Shown here piece by piece: positions 6,308-14,199 of a DNA stretch of 64,000 nt. Numbering within the stretch: the stretch's first letter is position 1; every line of letters begins with the position of its first letter. Location: positions 1-64,000 of the IMG/VR virus record IMGVR_UViG_3300047325_000170; one strand, written 5' to 3'. The DNA comes from a virus. Both the position numbers and the translations under genes were made by a program. A model generated the notes under the pieces. The model was not told the DNA's origin, made no database searches, and worked only from the letters and a program-made list of their open reading frames with translations.

Positions 6308-8290
6308 CTATCGAGCGGCTGCCATCGCTTTCTGGATATCGGGCCGCGCAAAGAGTTCGGTTGCTTGCTTTGAGGTAAGGTTGTTGAGGAAGGGGATGTT
6401 CAAACTGTGGATGGGTTCCGGACGCTGGGGGTAATGGGCATCGCCCGTGAGCAGACCGCCGATGATCTGCTCGAGCTGTTGGGCCATGTGCTCGATGCCG
6501 CGGGAATGCCACACGTAGGCTTGCGCAGCTGAGGCCACATCGTGGCGGAGTTGTGGATCTTCAACGAGGCGTTTGAGATGTCGGTACCAGTCTGCTTCTG
6601 AACGAGCTAAGAAGGCAAGCTTCTGTCCGCGCGGCCGGCCCTCAGCTTCAAAGAGCGCGTAGGGTTCGACGTCGGAGGCAACGGGAACGATGCCAAAGGC
6701 TCCGTATTCAACGAGTTTGATGTCAGACTTACATCGATTGAAGAGCGTGTTCTCAATTGGTGCGAGTCCAATGTCCAGGCGAGCCATGTTCAGGACCTTG
6801 TAGTAATCGAAGACCGGCTCCTCATGTCCCCACGTTGCTGGGTACCATTCCATCCGGTTGAAGGGGACCTCGGGGAAATAGCTCCGGTAGTCAGCGCCAA
6901 TGAAGACAAGGACACACTGCGGGAATTCCGCCATGATCTTGTGCATCGCATTGACGGCGAGCTTCATGTCTGCGTCATGCGTCCCCGAGCCCGCCCACCC
7001 GATACGGACGGTGTCGTCGTGGTTCTCAAGGATGGTCGGGAGTCTTTGGAGATCGATGCAGTTCGGTACGACGTGGGTGTTCTTGTTGAAGCGACCGTAC
7101 TGGCGCGCGAGCTCCGGAGTCGAGACCGTGAGCGCCTGACACATATAGATCATCTTCTCCATGTTCCGTAGCCAGCGGGGGTTCTCAGCAAAGCCACGTT
7201 GTACAGGGTTCGTATCGGTCAAGCCATGGAAGAAGTCATCGATCTCATAGATGAAGAGCTTCTTGCGTATGTGACCCTTCCGCAATAAGTCGATCATGTA
7301 GTCTTCGACTTGGCGCTGATACACGATCACGTCGGCCCACATCATGAACTCATCGGGGGCATAGGTGGTGAAGAGCATCTCCCACCCCATCGACATCATC
7401 TTGCGGTAGGGCTTCTTGAGTCGGTAGGTACCGCACCCATCGTGGTCTGCCAGGAAGCAGCAGACCCGTCCATTTGGCGTGATCCCAGACTCCGGCTTAA
7501 AGACCCACTGTTCGGTCGAAGGATACGAGGGGCCAGATCCGTAGTATGAGCCGGCGTTATTGAACTGGTCGACGATATGGAGGCCGCCGTGTTTATCAAC
7601 AAAGTGGCCAAGATCCCGTAAGGAGTCTTCGCTCTTTGGAGTCCAGCGCAGTTGGATCTTTACACACGGGTCATACACCAGCCGGTATCCATCTTTGATA
7701 TTCCAAAGACACCAATCGTGCTCGTGATACGCACCCTTCAAGACCACATCAAAGAGACGAACCCGACGAATCAAGAGACAATCATCCGTCAACGACAGGA
7801 AGTCATTCAAGTTGCCGGCCATTCCCCAGTCCTTGGGGACACGCTGGTCGGCCGGAGTCGGGATCCCGCGTAGGTACACGCACCCACTGTGCTCGACGAG
7901 ATCCATCTCGTTCGTACACATCGGTGCAACGGCAGCGATCTTTGAGTGGGATTCCAAACGATCCACCAAGCGCTCGATCCACAAGGGCTCGATAGGGAAC
8001 ATCTTCGGCTGGAGCAGCAAGAGATAGGGCGTGGTCGCATGCCGCATGGCGAGGTTATAGGCCTGCCCCTTATAGGTCACGTCCCCGTCGATGATCACCT
8101 CAGTCGGGAGCGTCTCTCGTTTGCTTATAAAGTCGACTATAAGCTGTAGCGTTTCGTGGGTATACTTCTCGAGGGCGATGAAGAGGATCGGGTAGGGTTC
8201 CTCCTCAAGGCGAGAGAGAAGGGGCGGGAGGATCCAGGCGTCATCGGCGAAGGGGATGACGAGGGTGACCTTGGAAGAGTAGCTAGACAT
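6308..8290 (-). CDS. Two-domain glycosyltransferase (GT2-like plus GT4-like)
   Basis: The 660-residue product has an N-terminal GT-A-like half (residues 4-250) opening SKVTLVIPFADDAWILPPLL and a C-terminal GT-B half. The latter shows LFIYEIDDFFH, a family-typical VSTPELARQYGRFNKNTHVV segment, VRIGWAGSGTHDADMKLAV at the start of the nucleotide-sugar domain, and DIKLVEYGAFGIVPVASDVE, the GT4 region that contacts the sugar donor. ATG at 8290 overlaps the upstream stop by eight bases (ATGTCTAG); a longer frame to 8449 would run deep into the neighbour. It likely transfers sugars to a phage or host target, such as virion protein, DNA or cell-surface glycan. The substrate cannot be told. Confidence 0.85.
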   Translation of the reverse strand: MSSYSSKVTLVIPFADDAWILPPLLSRLEEEPYPILFIALEKYTHETLQLIVDFISKRETLPTEVIIDGDVTYKGQAYNLAMRHATTPYLLLLQPKMFPIEPLWIERLVDRLESHSKIAAVAPMCTNEMDLVEHSGCVYLRGIPTPADQRVPKDWGMAGNLNDFLSLTDDCLLIRRVRLFDVVLKGAYHEHDWCLWNIKDGYRLVYDPCVKIQLRWTPKSEDSLRDLGHFVDKHGGLHIVDQFNNAGSYYGSGPSYPSTEQWVFKPESGITPNGRVCCFLADHDGCGTYRLKKPYRKMMSMGWEMLFTTYAPDEFMMWADVIVYQRQVEDYMIDLLRKGHIRKKLFIYEIDDFFHGLTDTNPVQRGFAENPRWLRNMEKMIYMCQALTVSTPELARQYGRFNKNTHVVPNCIDLQRLPTILENHDDTVRIGWAGSGTHDADMKLAVNAMHKIMAEFPQCVLVFIGADYRSYFPEVPFNRMEWYPATWGHEEPVFDYYKVLNMARLDIGLAPIENTLFNRCKSDIKLVEYGAFGIVPVASDVEPYALFEAEGRPRGQKLAFLARSEADWYRHLKRLVEDPQLRHDVASAAQAYVWHSRGIEHMAQQLEQIIGGLLTGDAHYPQRPEPIHSLNIPFLNNLTSKQATELFARPDIQKAMAAAR

Positions 8291-9020
8291 ACGCCTTTGC
8301 AAGTGCGAGAACGCGATCAACCCCAAAGTTCTTGGGGCCGTCGTACACCAAGGTCGCACCGGGGTATGAACCCCAGACTTCCCCAACGACGTTCGAACAC
8401 AACAGGATGTGATTGGCCCCAACCGCATGTGTGAGGCGCGAGATCCCATTGTCGATGGTGATCACGCACTTCGCCTTGGAAAGCACGGCTGCGACGTCTT
8501 GCAGGGAATGACCAAGGTAGTAGTCGATGCCTTCGAAGGGCTGAGCTTCATCCGCGCTGCCGACCATACAGACTGAGCCGGGTAGCTGCGGGATGAGCTT
8601 GCGCCACTCATCGAGGGGCCACATGCGCACGCCATTGGCGCGGCTCATGGCGGAGATCACGTAGTCGTAGGCCGGGTGCTCGTCCTTGACCTCAAACTCG
8701 ATCTCGGGCTGGATGGCCCGCTCGTTCGGCGGGGTCTCGTTGTAGAGCTTGAAGAACCCGACCGTCGGGTGGAACATGTGCTGGCCACCGCAGCGAGCAA
8801 AGACGGTTGAGATATCGAGCTTCACGCAGGTGTGAGCGGTGGAACCGGTCATCTCCCAGACGGGTCGGATCCCGTACTTCTTGGGGATCAGGTTCGCGAC
8901 GTCCCAGTTCTTCATCGTGAGGAAGCAGGTGCCGGCTGGTTGCTTCTTCGCGAGGTGGATCATAAAGGGGATGGTCATTAAGCTATCGCCAAGGAGGCCT
9001 TCCTCGTTCACAATAAGCAC
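8283..9020 (-). CDS. Glycosyltransferase family 9-like (heptosyltransferase-type) protein
   Basis: A 245-residue protein starting at GTG (9020). It shows the layout of ADP-heptose-type GT-B transferases: LLGDSLMTIPFMIHLAK at the N-terminus (the 'GD-x-x-x-x-x-P' helix), WPLDEWRKLIPQL in mid-chain, VCMVGSADE, and the donor-site segment VAAVLSKAKCVITIDNGISR followed by LTHAVGA. It is shorter than typical bacterial family members of about 330-350 residues. Paired with the next glycosyltransferase by an eight-base overlap, it probably acts in the same glycosylation path. Whether the acceptor is bacterial LPS-type sugar or a phage component is unknown. Confidence 0.8.
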   Translation of the reverse strand: MLIVNEEGLLGDSLMTIPFMIHLAKKQPAGTCFLTMKNWDVANLIPKKYGIRPVWEMTGSTAHTCVKLDISTVFARCGGQHMFHPTVGFFKLYNETPPNERAIQPEIEFEVKDEHPAYDYVISAMSRANGVRMWPLDEWRKLIPQLPGSVCMVGSADEAQPFEGIDYYLGHSLQDVAAVLSKAKCVITIDNGISRLTHAVGANHILLCSNVVGEVWGSYPGATLVYDGPKNFGVDRVLALAKAYV

Positions 9021-9033
9021 TACGTATTACCAA

Positions 9034-9303
9034 CTAACAAAGGGGGTCTCCTAAGAAACGGTAGACGTGCTGGAGGATGGGTGCAAGCTCGGGAGGGAGC
9101 TCTTCATCGTCCTCGTCGATGAACTGTTGGGACAGGGCGTAGTCGACGCAGTCCAGGAGGGCAAAGCTGACCGCCCGTATCCGTTCCTGCTCGTCTGTCT
9201 TGTAGTTGGCTTCGATAGCCGCCGCGTGCTGTGCTAGGCGGATGAGCTCTGGATCAACCACTCGTGGTCTTTCTGCGGCATCTCGATGAGGAAACAGCCC
9301 CAC
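9034..9303 (-). CDS. Small helical hypothetical protein
   Basis: An 89-residue frame from GTG at 9303. From about residue 15 on (VVDPELIRLAQHAAAIEANY) it looks like a compact acidic helical protein with a long Glu/Asp-rich loop (DEDDEELPPEL). A second GTG at 9261 would shorten it by 14 residues and reduce overlap with the 49-residue upstream gene, and I consider that start at least as likely because neither has a good ribosome site. No family recognised. Confidence 0.6.
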   Translation of the reverse strand: MGLFPHRDAAERPRVVDPELIRLAQHAAAIEANYKTDEQERIRAVSFALLDCVDYALSQQFIDEDDEELPPELAPILQHVYRFLGDPLC

Positions 9304-9383
9304 GATTCAACCATGGCATAGCGCTCGACGGGGCTGAGGGCTTGCAAGAGATTCTCTCCCTCAGAGGGCAGTGTAATAGCCAT
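9234..9383 (-). CDS. Very small protein (49 aa) with strong ribosome site
   Basis: ATG at 9383 is preceded by AAGGAG with eight-base spacing, one of the best ribosome sites in the window. The product starts MAITLPSEGENLLQALSPVE and contains MVESWGCFLIEMPQKDHEW. It overlaps the end of the amidase gene by 23 bases and the start of the next gene. Function unknown; a small lysis accessory or regulator would fit the location, but there is no motif to support that. Confidence 0.5.
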   Translation of the reverse strand: MAITLPSEGENLLQALSPVERYAMVESWGCFLIEMPQKDHEWLIQSSSA

Positions 9384-10014
9384 GAATCCGGCTCCTTAAG
9401 AGGTCACCGTTCGCCATCCGTTGCTCGTCGGTGGGAACTTGCCCGGCCGGGAGTGGCTCGAAGACCCCAAGGTCCCAACGCTCGTCATCGTAGCTGTCAT
9501 ACATCGCCGCCTCGGCATGCGTGATGACGTAGGGCTCAGCTTCGGTGTCGACCGTGTCGCCATTATTATCCACGTGCTGGGTCCGTTGCTCGTAGCTTAC
9601 TTGACCCAGGGGGTCAAGGTCGTACTTCTTGCAGAGCGCCGCTGCGCCAGCGCAGAGGTAGTCGACTTCGTGGACCTGGATAGGTTCCGTCCCGAAGTCT
9701 TGGTAGGTCGCATTGACCATCCCGGTGATAGAGATCCCCACCGCGTTCGTGTTGCGATGCCAGGTGTGGCTCGCCTCATAAGGAGGTCCCTTCACCTGAT
9801 CGCGGGGGTCGTGGGTGATCTCAAGCTGCCAGGCACTGCCCGCCAGCACCACGCAGACGTTGTAGTCCGGATAGGGCGTGCAGTAGTCTTGAGCGGTCCA
9901 ATGCAAATAGCAGCGGGTAATCCCACCCGCAGAGATCTCTGGGAGATCTGCGAGGAGGGTTTTCCCAGCCGCTAGCGCCTCTGCTGCCAGGGGCGCCTCT
10001 GCATTGAAGATCAC
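9361..10014 (-). CDS. N-acetylmuramoyl-L-alanine amidase-type endolysin
   Basis: A 217-residue protein resembling the Amidase_2/PGRP fold. The first zinc ligand is expected at H38 (ITRCYLHWTA), a mid-chain SHTWHRNTNAVGISITG matches the conserved 'N-x-x-x-x-G-I-x-x-x-G' strand, and H166 in VITHAEAA fits the distal ligand. The enzyme would cut the bond between N-acetylmuramate and L-alanine in peptidoglycan. No signal peptide or separate wall-binding domain is seen, so export would depend on a holin. It starts at GTG (10014) in a GTGA overlap with the upstream small gene. It is the main lysis enzyme candidate, distinct from the virion-associated hydrolases at 39-41 kb. Confidence 0.8.
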   Translation of the reverse strand: MIFNAEAPLAAEALAAGKTLLADLPEISAGGITRCYLHWTAQDYCTPYPDYNVCVVLAGSAWQLEITHDPRDQVKGPPYEASHTWHRNTNAVGISITGMVNATYQDFGTEPIQVHEVDYLCAGAAALCKKYDLDPLGQVSYEQRTQHVDNNGDTVDTEAEPYVITHAEAAMYDSYDDERWDLGVFEPLPAGQVPTDEQRMANGDLLRSRIHGYYTAL

Positions 10015-10211
10015 TCAGGCCACAGCCCGACCGTGATGCTGAGGGCATCCCCAAGCTTGAGGGATGCCCCAAGACTTGGCGGAACGACGGCTTGGAAGCT
10101 CATCGAGTTCGCCCCTTCGCCCTTTTGGAGGGCAACGAGGGCGTAGTTGCCATCAAGCATTTCGAGCCTGACGACGGTGGCTTTGTAGAGAGTGGGCTCA
10201 ACTGAGTCCAT
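10011..10211 (-). CDS. Small beta-rich hypothetical protein (66 aa)
   Basis: A 66-residue protein with alternating hydrophobic strands (ATVVRLEMLDGNYALVAL; ASLKLGDALSITVGLW), likely a small beta-barrel or sandwich. It is the first gene after the promoter-like element at 10247-10256 and has AGGA six bases before its ATG. Its TGA overlaps the GTG of the endolysin (GTGA), so the two are probably translated together. No function assigned. Confidence 0.65.
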   Translation of the reverse strand: MDSVEPTLYKATVVRLEMLDGNYALVALQKGEGANSMSFQAVVPPSLGASLKLGDALSITVGLWPE

Positions 10212-10246
10212 AAGACATCCTAGAACGAGCTAGGTTCTTGCTGTCT

Positions 10247-10256
10247 TATCTTACCA
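10247..10256 (-). promoter_or_regulatory. Putative extended -10 promoter (TGGTAAGATA)
   Basis: On the minus strand the gap reads TGGTAAGATA, giving TG-N-TAAGAT, an extended -10 element; no -35 match is evident. It lies directly after the stop of the 56-residue gene and 36 bases before the ATG of the 66-residue gene that leads into the endolysin. The same ten bases occur at 38315-38324, also in a gap and the same orientation. Both are followed by GAAC(C/G)TAGCT. A role in driving lysis and glycosyltransferase genes late is inferred. Confidence 0.5.
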
Positions 10257-10257
10257 G

Positions 10258-10428
10258 TTAATCATCCTCGAACTCAAGGGTAACGTGGTACTTGTCACCC
10301 AACTTATCAACCTGTCGAATGACCTTTGCGATTGCCTCGACTGCCCAGAAGTCCAACCAGAAAACCTGACCCTCCTGGTCCTGGATCATCCAACGATCCG
10401 GACCGGTGAAGACCCGCACCTGCGCCAT
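10258..10428 (-). CDS. Small hypothetical protein (56 aa)
   Basis: A 57-codon frame from ATG 10428 to TAA at 10258-10260, preceded by GAGGAG at five-base spacing, a near-perfect ribosome site. The product starts MAQVRVFTGPDRWMIQDQEG and ends KYHVTLEFEDD; it is rich in aromatic and charged residues and likely a small beta protein. It sits between the XhlA-like gene and the promoter-like element. Function unknown. Confidence 0.7.
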   Translation of the reverse strand: MAQVRVFTGPDRWMIQDQEGQVFWLDFWAVEAIAKVIRQVDKLGDKYHVTLEFEDD

Positions 10429-10455
10429 GTGAGCTCCTCAAAGGGGGTAGGTACA

Positions 10456-10749
10456 CTAGCGGTGGAGCAGGGGCAGGACGTCTCCGAAGAGCACGAAGAG
10501 CCCCGCGATAAGCGCGATTCCGAAGGCCGCAAAGCCTCCGACAATCATCCGCCACTGGACCTTGACGGAGTCTTCAACATCCTTGACGTCGCTGACATGA
10601 TCTTCTTTGCTCACGTAGATCCCCGGCATGTCTTCAAGCTTCTTGGCGATCTTCTCGAGGAGATTGTCTTGCCGCGCAAGCACCGCGTCTTGGGCGTGGA
10701 GCTGACCCTTAATTTGGGCCAGCTGAACGGGAACCGATTCTTCATCCAT
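10456..10749 (-). CDS. XhlA-like membrane protein (holin-associated)
   Basis: A 97-residue protein with an N-terminal heptad-like helix (residues 8-45, VQLAQIKGQLHAQDAVLARQ and on) and one hydrophobic segment near residues 68-90 (IVGGFAAFGIALIAGLFVLF), then a short DVLPLLHR tail. This matches the layout of XhlA-type haemolysin or holin-partner proteins, which anchor a cytoplasmic coiled coil to the membrane. It lies between the tail-fibre gene and the endolysin, a typical lysis position. It could be a holin, a holin partner or a membrane anchor; the exact role is inference. Confidence 0.6.
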   Translation of the reverse strand: MDEESVPVQLAQIKGQLHAQDAVLARQDNLLEKIAKKLEDMPGIYVSKEDHVSDVKDVEDSVKVQWRMIVGGFAAFGIALIAGLFVLFGDVLPLLHR

Positions 10750-10751
10750 CG

Positions 10752-12839
10752 TTAGTACACGTATTGGCTGACGTCAATTGACACGCTGATTCCCGCCGCC
10801 GTTCCCAGAGTAGTTAAGATCGCTTGCACGTAGTCACCCTGGTTGATAACAACCGGTGAACCAAGAGTTGTGAGACCGGTGATCTGGCTGCTCGTGAGCG
10901 CCACCGTCCCTATCGACGAACCGTTCTTAAAGATGGTCGCTGTCGTCGCCGTTGAGCTATCGGCATTCGTTGCTGTGATGTGGAAGGCTTCGATCTTCCC
11001 ACCGTGGTAATTGGGGAAGGCGATCACCGGGAAGTTATTGGCATTGGCTGAAGCGGGACCGACCGTTGAGCCTAAGAAGAGCGACTGCAGGACGCGCCAG
11101 TTGCTGATGATCTGGCCGCCCGACGTCTGGACCACGTTCGTTAAGATCAGTGGTCCATGAGTCGCACTTCCCGAGCACACGAGGCTTGTCGTATTCACGG
11201 CAGTCGCCGAGAGGACGCCCACGCTTGCGCTCGCCGCAGAGATCTTCGAGCTGCTCAGGACATTGACGCTCCCTGAGCCGGCGACCACGAGCGAGGGTGA
11301 GGTAACGGCGGATGTCGCGGTCAGTGAGGCGGCCGTTGCACCGCCGACGATAGTTGCATTCGTCGGTCCGTAGGTTGATGATCCGAGCGCCAGTCCCGTG
11401 GCTGAGAGAACCCCGTAGATGCTCGTTGCGCCCGTGAACGTGAAGCTGTTCGTGTAGGTCATGCCGAAGTCTAGCTGACCATTTACGACAGGATTGTTTC
11501 CCAGGTTGATCCAGCCAGATCCCGGATTTGAGCCAGAGTAGAGGGTCGTATTAAAGAAGCCGATGTTGGCGGTGAGATGATTGTTGACGACGACGCCCGC
11601 CGACCCACTAAAGGTGGCGGTTCCGGGCCCAAACTGCGCCCAGCTCCCCGATGGCCCGAAGGTAATCGTTGAGAGGTTCGTGTTCGGGGATCCAATGAGG
11701 ATTGACTGACCTTCCTTGGCTCCAAGGACAAGGCCACCCGAGGCATTGACGCCGACACCGCCATAGCTTGATGTGGTCGGGATGGGGCCAAGCGAGAGGT
11801 TGTCGATGACAATCGCGCTGCCGCCAAGAAAGTTGATCGCCCCATTGACAGTGAGTGGCTGCGAGAGGTAAAACCCACTGGACTCGTCAAGATTCCAGGA
11901 GAGGTACGCCGATGAGCCAGCGCCACCAAAGCCAATCTTACCAACCGTGGGCGCGCTCGATGCCGAGCGACTCACGGCAATGTCCGAGCCGACCGTCAGT
12001 GCTCCGTTCACGTTCGCGGCCGTCGGTCCGTAGTACGACGAACCCGTGGAGTAGCCTACACTGCCAATCGTTCCGAATGCCGAGGACGAGACGGTATTGC
12101 CGAACGTGACCAGCCCACCTGCGCTCGGCGAGAGAACGGTCGTGTTCGTGCCGTTCGAAGAGAGCAGCGCTTCGCCACCCGCGTAGACCAACAGGTTACC
12201 GCTGAAGTTCAGGCTTGCGGTACCCGTCGATGAGAGCGTGACCGTTGAGAAGGTGGGGTTCAGGGAGAACGAGCCACCGAGAGCGGCGACGATCTGCGTC
12301 CCGATGTAGCTCTGAATGTTCGTTGAAGGGTTGGAGCTATTGATCGCGATCAGGTTGCCGTAGAGGGGTTGCGCGCCACCGATCTCATAGTAGGATGCCG
12401 GTGCATAGGAGGTCGTCGCGAGGGCTGAGGCGCCCGCGACCGCCGTGTCGATGTAGTTCTTGATCGAGACGTTGGGGGATGACAGTGACACCGAGACACT
12501 ATCACCGTAGAGCGGATCAGAGCCACCGATGCTGTGGGTCGGTGCGTGGGCCTGTGGGGGTCCCGCCGTGAGGTGCACCGTGGGGTCGGCGATGTGGTCG
12601 GCGAGCGTCTTCCAGTAGCCCCGGTGGGGGTAGGTGGGGTTGACGACCGTGACCTGAGATCCAGCGAACTGCTGCCCTGTGGCGAAGGTAACCGGTCCGC
12701 CCAGTGCCCCACCCACCAGCGGCAAGAACTGGGTGACGTAGGCCTCGATGTTCTGCTGGAGCTGGACGAAAAGGGAGCTTGAGACCGCGGTCTGCGTGTC
12801 GGTCGGGTAGAGAATCGAGAATTGGGGGATCGCTGCCAT
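10752..12839 (-). CDS. Tail fibre-like protein
   Basis: A 695-residue protein starting at ATG after AGGAG (five-base spacing). Residues near 95-110 read HAPTHSIGGSDPLYG, a short collar motif common in phage tail fibres and receptor-binding proteins. The rest is Gly/Ser/Thr-rich with repeating strands (for example LTVGSDIAVSRSASSAPTVG), as in beta-helical or trimeric fibres. The last 100 residues (around VIAFPNYHGGKIEAFHITA) look like a globular tip or attachment domain. It is the last of the appendage genes before the lysis region, a common place for the host-binding fibre. A 73-bp gap upstream shows no clear signal. Confidence 0.75.
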   Translation of the reverse strand: MAAIPQFSILYPTDTQTAVSSSLFVQLQQNIEAYVTQFLPLVGGALGGPVTFATGQQFAGSQVTVVNPTYPHRGYWKTLADHIADPTVHLTAGPPQAHAPTHSIGGSDPLYGDSVSVSLSSPNVSIKNYIDTAVAGASALATTSYAPASYYEIGGAQPLYGNLIAINSSNPSTNIQSYIGTQIVAALGGSFSLNPTFSTVTLSSTGTASLNFSGNLLVYAGGEALLSSNGTNTTVLSPSAGGLVTFGNTVSSSAFGTIGSVGYSTGSSYYGPTAANVNGALTVGSDIAVSRSASSAPTVGKIGFGGAGSSAYLSWNLDESSGFYLSQPLTVNGAINFLGGSAIVIDNLSLGPIPTTSSYGGVGVNASGGLVLGAKEGQSILIGSPNTNLSTITFGPSGSWAQFGPGTATFSGSAGVVVNNHLTANIGFFNTTLYSGSNPGSGWINLGNNPVVNGQLDFGMTYTNSFTFTGATSIYGVLSATGLALGSSTYGPTNATIVGGATAASLTATSAVTSPSLVVAGSGSVNVLSSSKISAASASVGVLSATAVNTTSLVCSGSATHGPLILTNVVQTSGGQIISNWRVLQSLFLGSTVGPASANANNFPVIAFPNYHGGKIEAFHITATNADSSTATTATIFKNGSSIGTVALTSSQITGLTTLGSPVVINQGDYVQAILTTLGTAAGISVSIDVSQYVY

Positions 12840-12912
12840 AGGAAGCTCCTAGCAGAGGCTCAGGCCTTGCCTTCCTTGATAGTACCGCCGGCTCTTGGGG
12901 CCGGGCCTCGCC

Positions 12913-14199
12913 TTAGCTGGTGCCGGCCTGGAGTTGGACGGGCAGGTAGACAGGATAGTACTGGAGCTGGATCTGCTCGACGACCGGCAGGATCCCGGAG
13001 CCAGGCTGGAGCTGGACCTGGACGTAGACCGTCTGGACGAAGCCGGGGAGCACGTCACCCACGTTGAAGGGCACGACGTCCCCTGAGGGGTTGACGTAGA
13101 AGAGGGAGAGCGTCGCCCCATTGACGACCGGCCCCACGCCCGTGACATAGCGGAAGAAGTTATTGGCCAGGCTGAAGGGCACGAGCACGAGCGAGGGGTT
13201 CTGGTTGAAGGTCATGTAGCCAAAGTCAAGGACTGCCGCCCCCGTCACGAAGGCCTGAAGCCCCGGTGTAAGGACGAGGTTCGGGTTGCTCTGGCGGAAG
13301 GTGATGTCGATGGAGACGACCGGCGTATCGGGAAAGAGCAAGCGTGTTTTGCCCGCCGCAGCGAGGGGAATGATATTCCCTAAGTCGTCAACGGGAAGGA
13401 GTTGGATGGAAGCTGAGCCCGGTGCCCCGTAGAGCACGATGGAGGTGATATCGATTCCATACTCGGGGTAGGGATGAATCGTCACGTAGTTGCAGAGCAA
13501 GTTGTTGACGTACTGTTCAGGGGTCGTCAGCGTCACGGTCGTGAGGACTTCGGAGATCTGCTGGTTTGCGCTGAAGTACACATTCTGGCGCCAGTAGGTC
13601 GTCGCATCTCCATCGACTGCGGCGCTGATGTCATTACTGACGGTCGAGAAGGGAGAGATCGTCGGTGAGACAACCGGTGATCCAACGCTCGCCACATTGG
13701 GCGGGGTGACAATTTGCTGGCTAATGAGGTCAACAACGTAGGCCTTGGAGACCGGTGCCACCGCAAGCGACGGGATGATCTGTCCGTACTCTGGCGCGTA
13801 GACCGCACGGGACTGCGCGGCGAGGGGAGCCGAGGCAGGGAAGAATGAGGGGAAGCCGCCGTAGGAGACCTGCGAAGCGAAAAGGCTCTGGACGAGCGTG
13901 ACCGAGGCACCCTTGTTGAGAGCGTTCGGATTGCCGAAGCCGAGGAGGCTTGCGTAGTTCGTCTGGATAGCGTTGAGGAGATCTTCGGCCGCGGCGAGGG
14001 CCTGGAGGATCGTTGCATACTGGTTGGAGAGGATCTCGTTTGTGAGGTTCGTGGCGTTGAGCTGCTCTTGCAGTGCCTGATACGCCGTCACAAGGTCGTT
14101 ATACGCTGCTCGTGAGAAGTCGTTGAACTGTTTGGAGTTCGACGGCCCACGGAACTTGGCGTTGAAGGGTGCGGTCGTCGGGACAATCTGGTTTGCCAT
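12913..14199 (-). CDS. Tail appendage protein with helical N-terminus and discoidin-like segment
   Basis: A 428-residue protein. Residues 20-85 look coiled-coil (FNDFSRAAYNDLVTAYQALQ and following). Around residues 190-260 AAVDGDATTYWRQNVYFSAN followed by beta strands resembles the start of discoidin/F5-8C-like domains, where a 'D-G-(N/D)-x-x-T-x-W' turn precedes the jelly roll. The C-terminal third is beta-rich. Its upstream neighbours show the same plan. ATG at 14199 shares a base with the upstream TAA (TAATG). Likely a baseplate or tail-fibre component; ligand unknown. Confidence 0.65.
   Translation of the reverse strand: MANQIVPTTAPFNAKFRGPSNSKQFNDFSRAAYNDLVTAYQALQEQLNATNLTNEILSNQYATILQALAAAEDLLNAIQTNYASLLGFGNPNALNKGASVTLVQSLFASQVSYGGFPSFFPASAPLAAQSRAVYAPEYGQIIPSLAVAPVSKAYVVDLISQQIVTPPNVASVGSPVVSPTISPFSTVSNDISAAVDGDATTYWRQNVYFSANQQISEVLTTVTLTTPEQYVNNLLCNYVTIHPYPEYGIDITSIVLYGAPGSASIQLLPVDDLGNIIPLAAAGKTRLLFPDTPVVSIDITFRQSNPNLVLTPGLQAFVTGAAVLDFGYMTFNQNPSLVLVPFSLANNFFRYVTGVGPVVNGATLSLFYVNPSGDVVPFNVGDVLPGFVQTVYVQVQLQPGSGILPVVEQIQLQYYPVYLPVQLQAGTS

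Noticed and set aside
8291-8449. Longer start for the two-domain glycosyltransferase
   Set aside because: The added 53 residues would lie wholly within the GT9-like gene and look non-native (many Arg, Cys, Pro). The ATG at 8290 with an eight-base overlap is followed at once by the GT-A strand.
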